Assembly: GCA_023228145.1 (NCBI GenBank) | Contig: JALOBU010000008.1 | Location: 1-64,000, forward strand | DNA length: 64,000 nt | Source of the DNA: Bacteroidales bacterium | Lineage (GTDB): Bacteria; Bacteroidota; Bacteroidia; Bacteroidales; CAIWKO01 | Reading direction: 5' to 3' | Shown here: positions 40,507-49,206 of the stretch, in pieces | How positions within the stretch are numbered: position 1 is the first letter of the stretch | How the letters are laid out: each line of letters starts with the position of its first letter | The notes under the pieces: model-generated | The model's input: the letters and a program-made list of their open reading frames with translations, nothing else | Databases searched by the model: none | Told to the model about the DNA's origin: nothing | Position numbers and translations under genes: made by a program

Positions 40507-40702
40507 AATAATAATAGCTTTTTATTTATCATTATTCTCCCTATACTGTATATCTCAAAACTCAGAAAAAAATGATTCAACCAGATATGCAAGTAATTCC
40601 ATTTTTTTTGAAATAGGCGGTAATGGAGGATTATATTCTTTTAATTATGACAGGGTAATATCCGTTAAAAAGAATATTATAAATCTTCAAAAGACTGAAT
40701 AA
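40499..40702 (+). pseudogene. Truncated outer-membrane beta-barrel gene, N-terminal part only
   Basis: 67 codons: signal peptide (MIKIIIAFYLSLFSLYCISQ), then SNSIFFEIGGNGGLYSFNYD, the usual first strands of a Bacteroidetes outer-membrane barrel. A short diverging tail (NIINLQKTE) and a stop follow. Intact relatives are about 170-220 residues. It overlaps the fibre-protein stop by eight bases, so the pair was once a coupled unit. Two bases separate it from the next gene. Confidence 0.6.
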
Positions 40703-40704
40703 TT

Positions 40705-41175
40705 ATGAAAAAAATTTTTTTGATTTTAATAGCAATAGCATCTGTTACATCAGGTTGTGTAAAATATAAAGAAGGACCGTGTATGAGCAGAAGTTCTGTA
40801 AAAGGGAAACTATACGGCTATTATAATTTGACAACTTATTCTGTTGATAACGCAGACTCTTTAATTTTATTTAAGGATTATTATGGAACTTCAGTTGAAA
40901 TATATTATAACGAAGTATATTCTTATGATGTTTTAAGAATTGTTGGGTATCGTGTAGATGGTGTTTTTATTGATATGGTTTGTTTTTGGGAATTAAGTGA
41001 AGATTATAAGATTTTTGACATTTATGATTCTAACGCCAATGGTATTTATGGTACTGGTCCATTTAAAAATAAAACATCTGCTTGGTACATTTTAAGGTTA
41101 ACTAACGATGATATTAAAATGAAAACAAATTTTAACAACAAAGAATATCTAATAAAATTTGAAAATGTATTTTAA
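40705..41175 (+). CDS. Small lipoprotein, unknown function
   Basis: 156 residues. Signal peptide with a lipobox (ASVTSGC, Cys at about 18). The mature part has an N-terminal GKLYGYYNLTTYSVDNADSL, and later VFIDMVCFWELSEDYKIFDI and SAWYILRLTNDDIKM, giving a beta-rich domain resembling lipocalin-like outer-membrane lipoproteins of Bacteroidetes. The family is not identified. The last 17 bases overlap the start of the 1340-residue protein, so the two genes are tightly coupled. Confidence 0.6.
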   Translation: MKKIFLILIAIASVTSGCVKYKEGPCMSRSSVKGKLYGYYNLTTYSVDNADSLILFKDYYGTSVEIYYNEVYSYDVLRIVGYRVDGVFIDMVCFWELSEDYKIFDIYDSNANGIYGTGPFKNKTSAWYILRLTNDDIKMKTNFNNKEYLIKFENVF

Positions 41176-44100
41176 TAAAAAAATGATGAAAAATCTCAAC
41201 ATTAAGATTGTTTTTTTTATTTTATATTTTTTTTATTCCCCAATAATTACAACATGTCAAATTAAAACCGATCTGATTAAGTATTGGTATTATAGAGAAA
41301 GATTAAAGTATTTCGTTGTGCCTGGTGAAAAGCATGGTGAAAGTCAACTGATTTGCGTAAGAAATCATCTATGGGCTGATAATGATTTTCTTAATAACGA
41401 TATTACAGACACATTAGTTCATCCTAAATCAAAAAACGCCGATTACGGCCAGCATGGGAAACATACAGGTTTGTATATTGGTATGCTTGCGACAGAATAT
41501 TATTTGCTAATGAGAAATGAGCAATATGAAGATGCGGCCAAAACATACAACGAACTTTATTTAGCTTTAAATGCAGTAAAAAAATATTGGGATGAAAAAG
41601 CAGAGCCGTACTGGGAACAAGATGAAAGTTTTAATGGCTTTTTTATTAGGGGTAATGTTGCTTGCGATTTCTTTAATCCTAATTCTTATAACGGACAAAC
41701 ATCTTCTGGAAAAACACATCTTGAGTTACTTAATAAAAACCTTACCCAGGGAAATACATGGGAGGGGTATTATACCGAACCCCCAGCTCAAGACCCAAGT
41801 GTAATTAATTCTACATATAATTTTCATAATTTACCAAGAGGCCATCCCGGCTATGTTGATCACCGAACATCCAAGGCTTGCAATGGAAATTATGATTTTT
41901 CAATAACACCACAAGAATTTAACGGGCATCCCGAAAGTATAAGCAAGGATGAGGCTATTTTTTTATTAATGGGTATTGAATTAACAATAAAATTAACTGC
42001 TGGTTCATGTTATGCGCTTGCTTCCAGTATGAAAGAAAAAATTATACGATTTTTGATCAACAGAGATTATTTATATGGTAATTTAATGTATCGTTTGTAC
42101 GAACCGGATGGTCATAAAATTTGTGATGCAGAGGGAGGAAGTACTTATATGTATTCAGTGCCTCTACTTTTGGAACTTGGAATGGTGCCAGCACTACTTG
42201 AGACCATTGTATGGCAATTTCTTTCCTCCACATCTGCCCCCGCATCAAGTGATCCAGATTTAACAGCAGTACTTGGCGCAATAAGCAATTCATGGATTAG
42301 CACAGGTTCTAGTTTAAATGTTATATGTGAGCCTCATAATTGGGAAACATTTTATATATTATTGTGGGAAGTTTTACACAACACGAAAAAGTCAGATAAT
42401 TTTCAAGAAAATTTATGTACTAAAGCCTTAGACCAACTTAATGCATCTCCATGCGAAGGCCCATATAGTTATCGTTCGGATTATTATAAAATATGTTTAA
42501 AATATGATAATGAAGGAAAATGTATTAAAGAAAAATGGGAATATGAGGGATATGGTATTTATTCTTCTGGAATAGGCTGGACATCTACCTATAAATGGTC
42601 AAAAGATAAAATGTGGCAAAATCATGGCGATTGGTATACCGGGAATTATCATGGGTTAGACTATATGCTCCTCTATAACTTATATCACATTATCAATTAT
42701 GAAAATTGTCCGCATTACGTAAATTACGTTGACAGAAAACTTGCCGGGTATATGCCCATTAATAAGCAACTGGGCTTACCAAACAACAATCCTCAAGGCC
42801 CACCCGATAACCCTGTTTTTTATGAGTTTGGCACAGATTTTCGGCCAGCAAAATTTGTTGCCTTTAACACACTGGAATCCACTCAGGAAATAGGCCTTCA
42901 AACACAACCAGTGATTACTGATAATCCGGGCAATGTAACTTATGTTGCCGGCACTTCCATACATTTGAAACCCGGGTTTAAAGTTAAAGAAGGTTGTTAT
43001 TTCCATGCGTATATTAATGAGCTTCATTGTAACGAATATGCTGGCGGGGCAAAAAACACAACAGTTTCTGATTATCCTGATAATATGCATATTCCTTTTT
43101 ATGACTCGCTTATATCAGCACAAAAAACACCTTATGACCTGAAAGTTGACGAAGACACCGGCATGAGCAACTATGTTAAACTCGAATGTCCCGTTGATAC
43201 TTTGCGTTTTAAGGGCATCAACGGCGACACCATTGATGAACTGCATACCTACTATTGGGATTTCGGCAACGGAACAACTTCAACGGAAGTGGACCCAAAA
43301 GTTTTTTATGAGCCGGGAACTTACAATTTCACACTCATACTAACCGACACCAACGGTGTTTCGGATACCATGAAAGTTGTACTTGAAGTGCCTGATTGCA
43401 GGGGTACTTTATGCGGCACCCTCACCGAAAGCCCCGCCTGCGGCTCTGCTCCTCTCCCTTATGATACTATTTATCTTGTGGATACCAACGACAATATCGT
43501 GCAAAACATAACCGCTGCGGTAACAGATTCAAACGGGTATTTCTGTTTTTACGATCGCGAGCTGAAAGCCCTTGACAGCACAGCCCTCTTTGGTTTCAAA
43601 TCCGGTAAGGGCTATGTCATTGAAGACACTACTCTCCGAACTATACCAGAATGGTTCGCCCTCAGCCCTCTTCAATTAAATATTACAGATATTCCAAAAC
43701 CGGAATGGACAAGGCAGTACTTTGGTGCCTCAGACCCCTTAAATTTAGTTGCAAAGACCATAGACATTAATGAAAATATCCATGTACTGGGCGCACAATA
43801 TTACAATATCTCAAATACGGATTTATTGCTGCTTAAATATAATTCGGATGGAGATTTGCAGTGGGTAAGAACCTATGCCAGCCCTGGAAATATTTCCGAC
43901 AACCCCGTGAATTTATGCACGGATTCGCTGTGTAACATTTATATTATTGGAAATAAGGGAGTGTACTCATACAATGTTGATTTTCTGGTTCTGAAATATG
44001 ATTCGTCGGGAACACAGCAATGGATGCGGCAATACAATGCAGGAAAAAGCCCTACAAGCCAGGACTATGTTACGGATTTAGTAACGGATAATCACGGGAA

Positions 44101-45181
44101 TTTATATGTAAGCGGGTATAGCATTGAACAAAACGCTCTAGTAAATCTGGTAACAATAAAATATAATGCCCTGGGTCGGCAGCAATGGGTCAGAACATTT
44201 TTTAGCGGCGATTACAGCCAGAATCCGGGTATTTATAATGCAGACCTGAGCGTTGATAATCTTGGAAATACTTATTTGGCCGGCAGTTGCATAGATGTTC
44301 CGGGCAATAATACCAAATATCTGATAATAAAAAGAAATCCGGCGGGCGATGTTCTGTGGACGGTAAAAAAAGATATCAACTTGTCCGGCCCCGACAATGC
44401 AACAGGAATGGCTCTTGATAAAGCAGGCAACATCTTTGTTACCGGCAATTCAGGGACTGTAAAATATGATAATGATGGTAATTTTATCTGGCATCAGCCG
44501 GGTAACTTCAATAAAATTCTTGTAGATAACTCTGATAATATTTATGTGGGAAATATCGGCCCGGCAGACTTTCTGAAAAAATACGACAATATTACAGGAA
44601 ATGTATTATGGTCTTTAAATGAAAATCCGGTTTATGATTTTTTTGTGGACCGCAACAACAACATTTATTTTGGCTCAACAGATAATTGCTGGAAAGCAGA
44701 TTCTGCAGGGAATATAGTGGCTTCGATAACTTTTCCGTATCAGGCCGTTTCTGCATGTATTTCCCCCAACCTGAATTTATATGTAGCCGGATATGAGCCT
44801 CAAAACGACAGCAATTATGCTTCTTACAGTATTTATATGTCCAAATATTCTCAATGCCCTTCGCTGGCGCCTTTGAGAACGATGCTTAGCGTTTCACCGG
44901 AAGATGACCGGCAAATTAAAGTTGAGGAAAAACATTTTATGATTGTTCCCAATCCCAACAACGGAGAGATGTGGCTGATATCCAAAACCCTTATTGATTT
45001 TGGCACCTATATTTCAATTTATGATTTGACCGGCCGTGAAGCTTACAGGAAACAAATCAACGAAATGTCCGACAGGGTTCAGATAAGTACATCCGGGCTG
45101 GATAACGGAATATATCTTTATACGGTTATATCGGCACAGGGAAAAATGCTAGCAAAAGATAAACTGGTAATAATAAAATAA
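41159..45181 (+). CDS. Giant secreted protein: helical catalytic-like domain, PKD, SBBP propeller, T9SS type A
   Basis: 1340 residues. After the signal peptide (start at 41159 or the MMKNLN at about 41183), residues 40-500 form a helix-rich domain. Its motifs include LICVRNHLWADNDFL, DYGQHGKHTGLYIGMLATEY and NHGDWYTGNYHGLDYMLLYN. They look like an alpha/alpha-toroid enzyme fold, but no family is recognised. A linker with EIGLQTQPVITDNPG and STSIHLKPGFKVKEG-like text is followed by a PKD domain (YYWDFGNGTTSTEVDPKVFY, GTYNFTLILTDTNG). SBBP-type propeller repeats come next (LLLLKYNSDGDLQWVRTYAS, FLVLKYDSSGTQQWMRQYNA, LVTIKYNALGRQQWVRTF). A type A sorting domain ends the protein (MIVPNPNNGEMWLIS, IYDLTGREAYRK, LDNGIYLYTVIS). 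Confidence 0.8.
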   Translation: MKMYFNKKMMKNLNIKIVFFILYFFYSPIITTCQIKTDLIKYWYYRERLKYFVVPGEKHGESQLICVRNHLWADNDFLNNDITDTLVHPKSKNADYGQHGKHTGLYIGMLATEYYLLMRNEQYEDAAKTYNELYLALNAVKKYWDEKAEPYWEQDESFNGFFIRGNVACDFFNPNSYNGQTSSGKTHLELLNKNLTQGNTWEGYYTEPPAQDPSVINSTYNFHNLPRGHPGYVDHRTSKACNGNYDFSITPQEFNGHPESISKDEAIFLLMGIELTIKLTAGSCYALASSMKEKIIRFLINRDYLYGNLMYRLYEPDGHKICDAEGGSTYMYSVPLLLELGMVPALLETIVWQFLSSTSAPASSDPDLTAVLGAISNSWISTGSSLNVICEPHNWETFYILLWEVLHNTKKSDNFQENLCTKALDQLNASPCEGPYSYRSDYYKICLKYDNEGKCIKEKWEYEGYGIYSSGIGWTSTYKWSKDKMWQNHGDWYTGNYHGLDYMLLYNLYHIINYENCPHYVNYVDRKLAGYMPINKQLGLPNNNPQGPPDNPVFYEFGTDFRPAKFVAFNTLESTQEIGLQTQPVITDNPGNVTYVAGTSIHLKPGFKVKEGCYFHAYINELHCNEYAGGAKNTTVSDYPDNMHIPFYDSLISAQKTPYDLKVDEDTGMSNYVKLECPVDTLRFKGINGDTIDELHTYYWDFGNGTTSTEVDPKVFYEPGTYNFTLILTDTNGVSDTMKVVLEVPDCRGTLCGTLTESPACGSAPLPYDTIYLVDTNDNIVQNITAAVTDSNGYFCFYDRELKALDSTALFGFKSGKGYVIEDTTLRTIPEWFALSPLQLNITDIPKPEWTRQYFGASDPLNLVAKTIDINENIHVLGAQYYNISNTDLLLLKYNSDGDLQWVRTYASPGNISDNPVNLCTDSLCNIYIIGNKGVYSYNVDFLVLKYDSSGTQQWMRQYNAGKSPTSQDYVTDLVTDNHGNLYVSGYSIEQNALVNLVTIKYNALGRQQWVRTFFSGDYSQNPGIYNADLSVDNLGNTYLAGSCIDVPGNNTKYLIIKRNPAGDVLWTVKKDINLSGPDNATGMALDKAGNIFVTGNSGTVKYDNDGNFIWHQPGNFNKILVDNSDNIYVGNIGPADFLKKYDNITGNVLWSLNENPVYDFFVDRNNNIYFGSTDNCWKADSAGNIVASITFPYQAVSACISPNLNLYVAGYEPQNDSNYASYSIYMSKYSQCPSLAPLRTMLSVSPEDDRQIKVEEKHFMIVPNPNNGEMWLISKTLIDFGTYISIYDLTGREAYRKQINEMSDRVQISTSGLDNGIYLYTVISAQGKMLAKDKLVIIK

Positions 45182-45215
45182 GATACAAAGAGCAGCAAGC
45201 CTTTAAATTACTGAC

Positions 45216-45255
45216 GGGGTGACTGCCATTGCGCATGCTTTCGCGCAGTCACCCC
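45216..45255. terminator. Hairpin between convergent genes
   Basis: GGGGTGACTG pairs perfectly with CAGTCACCCC around a 20-base GC-rich loop containing CGCATG / CGCG. It lies between the stops of the giant secreted protein and pth. No T tract follows, so it may act as a bidirectional transcription barrier or be a REP-type repeat. Confidence 0.5.
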
Positions 45256-45268
45256 GACAGTTAACGAT

Positions 45269-45850
45269 TCACTTATTATTATACTTATTCATCGCGATAT
45301 TCACGCCTTCGCAAACAAAACTGAGTATGGCATCAACAGCCACGGGTATCCGCTCAAGCATGATCTTTTCCTCTTCTTTGGTCCATTTTCCAAGCACATA
45401 ATCCACCTGGTAGCCTTTGGCAAAATCATTGCCCACGCCAACTCTCAGTCGCGAAAATTCTTCGCTTTCCAAAGTCGTGATAATATGGTTCAGTCCGTTA
45501 TGGCCGCCATCGCCGCCTCTGGCTTTCATGCGTAAAGTTCCAAGCGGCAGGTCAAGGTCATCAACCACCACCAGCAGGTTTTCGGCCGGGATGCTTTCGG
45601 CATTCAGCCAATATTTTATTGCTTTGCCGCTCAGGTTCACATAGGTGGCTGGTTTCAGAAGAAACAGCGTTTTCCCTTTGTGCGTAACCCGGGCAACAGC
45701 GCCATGCCTCCCGCTTGCAAATGACGCCCTGAGTCGTTGTGCCAGCGCATCCAGAACCACAAATCCGGCGTTATGGCGGGTGTTGGCGTATTCATCGCCG
45801 ATATTGCCCAGGCCGGTGATAAGGTATTTTTTGGATTCGGACACTATCAT
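45269..45850 (-). CDS. pth: Peptidyl-tRNA hydrolase
   Basis: Releases tRNA from peptidyl-tRNA dropped by ribosomes. 193 residues. The N-terminal GLGNIGDEYANTRHNAGF holds the conserved Asn and the catalytic His (H26); VVVDDLDLPLGTLRMKARGG and GGHNGLNHIITTLESEEFSR are the other family signatures, followed by RLRVGVG. It is preceded by rplY with a terminator between, and followed by a hairpin facing the convergent surface-protein gene. It is frequently paired with rplY in bacteria. Confidence 0.97.
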   Translation of the reverse strand: MIVSESKKYLITGLGNIGDEYANTRHNAGFVVLDALAQRLRASFASGRHGAVARVTHKGKTLFLLKPATYVNLSGKAIKYWLNAESIPAENLLVVVDDLDLPLGTLRMKARGGDGGHNGLNHIITTLESEEFSRLRVGVGNDFAKGYQVDYVLGKWTKEEEKIMLERIPVAVDAILSFVCEGVNIAMNKYNNK

Positions 45851-45867
45851 AAGTACAAAAATAAAAA

Positions 45868-45901
45868 AAGCTGCCGATGTTTTATTTTCCCGGCAGCTTT
45901 G
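45868..45901 (-). terminator. rplY terminator
   Basis: AAAGCTGCCG and CGGCAGCTTT form a 10-base stem around ATGTTTTATTTTCC. On the minus strand the stem is followed by TTTTTTAT, between the rplY and pth genes. Confidence 0.8.
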
Positions 45902-45915
45902 TGATACAAAGAAAT

Positions 45916-46608
45916 TTATTTTTTCCCTTTTTCTTTGCCTTTGTCTTTACCTTTTTCTTCGGCGGCTGGGGCTTTAGCTCCTGCAGCAGCACCTGGTGCT
46001 GCGGCTGCCGGAGTGCCGGGAGCGCCGGGAGCAGCGGCTTCAGCAGCAGGAGCAACTTCTTCAACAACCCTTGTTACGGTTACAGCAACTACTGTATTAT
46101 TTTTGTTTTCCGTAAACATAAAATTTTCGGTAGGAATATCTCCGATTTTTACCGATTGCCCTATTTCAAACGGGGTAATGTTAATTTCTATCTTTTCAGG
46201 CATGTGTGCCGGAAGGGCTTTGATTTTTAGCCGTCGGTACTTTTGAACCATGCGGCCGCCTTTTAACACACCGGCAGCTGTACCTGTAACAATCACAGGT
46301 ATGTTCATCAATATAGGCCTGTCGGGATGCAACTCCAGAAAATCAGCATGAAGAATGTTGTCGGTAACAGGATGGTATTGTATGTCCTGAAGAATGGCAT
46401 CCAATTCCTTGTCTCCCAGCTGAAGTTTCACATAGCAAACATCCGGTGTAAAAACGATGTTTTTAAAACTTTTTGCTTCGGTAAAAAAGTGTACTTGTTC
46501 TTTTCCGCCATAGACCACGCAAGGCACACCGCCTTCGTTGCGGATTTTTCTAGCATCTTTTTTCCCTACGTTCCCGCGAAGGGAACCGCTCAATGATACT
46601 ACTTTCAT
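45916..46608 (-). CDS. rplY: 50S ribosomal protein L25 (Ctc form)
   Basis: Binds 5S rRNA in the large subunit. 230 residues: N-terminal L25 domain (LSGSLRGNVGKKDARKIRNE, GGVPCVVYGGKEQVHFFTE, LHADFLELHPDRPILMNIPV) and a C-terminal TL5/Ctc beta domain (PVIVTGTAAGVLKGGRMVQK). An Ala/Pro/Gly-rich, then Lys-rich tail runs from about 185, common in Bacteroidetes L25. The 30-base gap to prs suggests one transcript prs-rplY, possibly with pth. Confidence 0.95.
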   Translation of the reverse strand: MKVVSLSGSLRGNVGKKDARKIRNEGGVPCVVYGGKEQVHFFTEAKSFKNIVFTPDVCYVKLQLGDKELDAILQDIQYHPVTDNILHADFLELHPDRPILMNIPVIVTGTAAGVLKGGRMVQKYRRLKIKALPAHMPEKIEINITPFEIGQSVKIGDIPTENFMFTENKNNTVVAVTVTRVVEEVAPAAEAAAPGAPGTPAAAAPGAAAGAKAPAAEEKGKDKGKEKGKK

Positions 46609-46638
46609 TTTTTTTAATTTTAAGTGAATATTTATTAT

Positions 46639-47592
46639 TTATTGAAGTGATGTAAATTTAAAATGGGAGCTTATGGATTCGCAATTTATAACGCTGTTGA
46701 TTACATCAGCAAAAAGATTGGCGGTGGATAAAACATTAATTTTTTCGCATTGTATTGCTCTTTCATTCAGGGGGATGGTGTCGGTAACAATAACTTCTGT
46801 GAGGGCTGATTTTTCAATTTTTTCACATGCCTTATCGGAAAATACCGGATGGGTGCACATGGCGCGAACGCTGGCAGCGCCTTTTGATTTTATCAGGTCT
46901 GCTGCTTTGGTTATAGTTCCTGCCGTATCAATAATGTCGTCAACCAAAATTACATTTTTGTTTTCCACGTCTCCAATAACCACCATATTTCCAATTTGAT
47001 TTGGCTTGGGGCGCTGTTTAAAACAAATCACCAGGTCGGCATCCAGATATTTGGCATAAGTGCCTGCCCTGCGTGTACCTCCGGTGTCGGGTGACGACAT
47101 GGTTAGATTTTCAAGCTTCAGGCTTTGAAGGTATGGAACAAAAATGGTAGATGCATACAGATGGTCAACGGGTATGTCAAAATAGCCCTGAATCTGGTCG
47201 GCATGAAGGTCCATTGTAATCAGTCTGTTAATGCCGGAAGCCGTTAACAGATTGGCAATCATTTTTGAAGTTATCGGCACTCTTGGCTTGTCTTTCCTAT
47301 CCTGGCGTGCAAAACCGAAATAAGGTATCACTGCGATGATATTTTTTGCAGAAGCTCTTTTTGCAGCATCAATCATCATGAATAACTCCAGAAGATTTTC
47401 GGCGGGCGGAAATGTTGATTGAATAATAAACACTTCATTACCACGAATAGTTTCGTCAAATGAAGGGCGAAATTCTCCGTCGCTAAAACAGGCATAAGAA
47501 ACATCGCCGAGTTTTTTACCATAACTCAATGCTATTTTCTCAGCCAGGTATTTTGTTGCTCTTCCCGAAAAAATAGAAACTTCTGAAGACAT
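46639..47592 (-). CDS. prs: Ribose-phosphate pyrophosphokinase
   Basis: Makes PRPP from ribose 5-phosphate and ATP. 317 residues. ATP-binding YACFSDGEFRPSFDETIRGN; the catalytic flexible-loop region FGFARQDRKDKPRVPITSK; and the PRPP-binding loop NVILVDDIIDTAGTITKAA. It is followed by rplY. The prs-rplY-pth order is conserved in many bacteria and links nucleotide supply to translation genes. Confidence 0.97.
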   Translation of the reverse strand: MSSEVSIFSGRATKYLAEKIALSYGKKLGDVSYACFSDGEFRPSFDETIRGNEVFIIQSTFPPAENLLELFMMIDAAKRASAKNIIAVIPYFGFARQDRKDKPRVPITSKMIANLLTASGINRLITMDLHADQIQGYFDIPVDHLYASTIFVPYLQSLKLENLTMSSPDTGGTRRAGTYAKYLDADLVICFKQRPKPNQIGNMVVIGDVENKNVILVDDIIDTAGTITKAADLIKSKGAASVRAMCTHPVFSDKACEKIEKSALTEVIVTDTIPLNERAIQCEKINVLSTANLFADVINSVINCESISSHFKFTSLQ

Positions 47593-47611
47593 AGCCTTTT
47601 TTTTGATGGTG

Positions 47612-47635
47612 CAAAATTAGAAATTTTTAGGCAAA
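47612..47635 (-). promoter_or_regulatory. Candidate promoter for prs
   Basis: On the minus strand TTTG (two overlapping positions, 47639-47632) is followed by TAATTTTG (47619-47612) with 16 bases from the outer TTTG. It lies 20 bases upstream of the prs ATG. Confidence 0.5.
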
Positions 47636-47670
47636 CAAACTATGGCAGTAATTATTTATTTGCAAAATAA

Positions 47671-47694
47671 AGCCGCATTATTACTAAAGCGGCC
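47671..47694 (-). terminator. Ferritin gene terminator
   Basis: GGCCGC and GCGGCT on the minus strand pair around TTTAGTAATAAT and are followed by TTATTTT. It begins about 23 bases after the ferritin stop. Confidence 0.6.
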
Positions 47695-47716
47695 ATTACA
47701 TAATGAAAATAAATTT

Positions 47717-48232
47717 TTATTCTTTACTGTTGAGGGGGTCAACAAAAACTCTTGTTTTCATTTCGCGATCCAACAACAACAGGCCATGCCCTTTACCTTC
47801 CACCAACTTCAATTGTTCAAGGATTTCCGAAGCACTGGCTTCTTCCTCCACCTGTTCCGCTACAAACCATTGCAATTTGTTGTTGGTAGCGTGGTCTTTT
47901 TCCTGTATTGCAATATTTACAAGATTGTTTATCAGGGCTGTTACTTTTTGTTCGTGTTTCAACACTTCTTCAAAAACTTTTATTGGATTTTTCCAGTCGA
48001 AGGCGGGTTTATCAATAGCTGTTAATTCAACTTTACCGCCTCGTTCGTTAATAAAATTGAAAAAAATCATACCGTGGGCATTTTCTTCTTGTGCCTGTAT
48101 TCGCATCCAATTGGCAAAACCGGCAAGGTTCATACGTTCAAAGTATGCTGCCATTGATAAATATAAATAAGCAGAAAAAAATTCTGCATTAATCTGACCA
48201 TTTAATGCTTTTTCCATTTTTTTGGTTAACAT
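47717..48232 (-). CDS. ftnA: Non-haem ferritin
   Basis: 171 residues, a four-helix ferritin of the bacterial FtnA type that oxidises and stores iron in a 24-mer. The ferroxidase ligands are all present: E17, E50, H53, E94, Q127 and E130 (NAEFFSAYLYLSM, AQEENAHGMIFF, EVLKHEQKV, EQVEEEASASE). No haem-ligating methionine as in bacterioferritin is evident. The start is backed by a clear AAAGGAGG eight bases upstream of the ATG, a strong Shine-Dalgarno that is rare in this phylum. A TAATTTTG -7 element lies at 48276-48269. Confidence 0.95.
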   Translation of the reverse strand: MLTKKMEKALNGQINAEFFSAYLYLSMAAYFERMNLAGFANWMRIQAQEENAHGMIFFNFINERGGKVELTAIDKPAFDWKNPIKVFEEVLKHEQKVTALINNLVNIAIQEKDHATNNKLQWFVAEQVEEEASASEILEQLKLVEGKGHGLLLLDREMKTRVFVDPLNSKE

Positions 48233-48316
48233 AATATCCTCCTTTAATTAATTTTTTTGATTTTTTTGCAAAATTACAAAAATTATTTTATATAATTAGG
48301 TATTAAAATATTTATT

Positions 48317-49201
48317 TTAACCTTTCAGGGCATTTACCCCGCTGACAATTTCAATAATTTCCTTGGTAATAGCTGCCTGACGGGCTTTATTATAAGAAAG
48401 TTTCAGGGATTTAATAAGTTCCTCGGCATTATCCGTAGCTTTTTGCATGGCCGACATGCGCGCTCCCTGTTCCGAAGCCCATGAATCTAAAATTGCTTTA
48501 TAAAACTGTATTCTTAAAGATTTGGGTACCAGTTCTTTTAAAAAAATGTTTTTGTCTGGTTCAAATAAATAATCTGTACTAATTTCTGAATTATCAACAG
48601 CTTGCGGGGATTTTTCTATTGGCAGAAATTGCTCAATGGTAAGTATCTGGGCAACAGCATTTTTAAACTGGTTATAAATCAGTTCTATTTTATCATAAGT
48701 ACCTGCAGCATAAAATCCCATAAGTTTTTCGGCCAATATTTTTGTTTTTTCGTAATTCAGATTTTCATAAATATCATCATGGCTTTCGATGACCTTATAT
48801 TGTTGTTTGGTAAAAAAATCAGTTGCTTTTTTCCCGATACACATTAAATGAATGTTTTCTTTTTCGTTCAGGTCGTTGTATTTTTCATGTATCTGTGTTA
48901 CAGCTGCTTTAATAACATTAGAGTTAAAAGCTCCGCACAATCCCCGGTTTGAGTTTATGATAACGAGTAAAACTTTTTGAATTTTTCTTTTTTTAAAAAA
49001 AACTATATCATCGGGAGTGCTCATGCTGCTGCTTAATTCCGAAAGAATACCGCTTAAGCTGTTGGCATAAGGGCGCAGTTTAAGTATTGCACTTTGTGCT
49101 CTTCGCAATTTGGCTGCCGACACCATTTTCATGGCGCTGGTAACCTGTTTGGTAGTATTTACCGAAGCAATTCTGATTCTTACTTCTTTAAGTCCGGCCA
49201 T
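48317..49201 (-). CDS. atpG: ATP synthase gamma subunit
   Basis: Central stalk of F1. 294 residues: MAGLKEVRIRIASVNTTKQV, TSAMKMVSAAKLRRAQSAI at the N terminus; the middle IINSNRGLCGAFNSNVIK; and the C-terminal helix ASEQGARMSAMQKATDNAEE, AITKEIIEIVSGVNAL. Last gene of the atpBEFHAG set; atpD (beta) and atpC (epsilon) are not downstream, so they lie elsewhere, as usual in Bacteroidetes. Confidence 0.97.
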   Translation of the reverse strand: MAGLKEVRIRIASVNTTKQVTSAMKMVSAAKLRRAQSAILKLRPYANSLSGILSELSSSMSTPDDIVFFKKRKIQKVLLVIINSNRGLCGAFNSNVIKAAVTQIHEKYNDLNEKENIHLMCIGKKATDFFTKQQYKVIESHDDIYENLNYEKTKILAEKLMGFYAAGTYDKIELIYNQFKNAVAQILTIEQFLPIEKSPQAVDNSEISTDYLFEPDKNIFLKELVPKSLRIQFYKAILDSWASEQGARMSAMQKATDNAEELIKSLKLSYNKARQAAITKEIIEIVSGVNALKG

Positions 49202-49206
49202 TTGCC

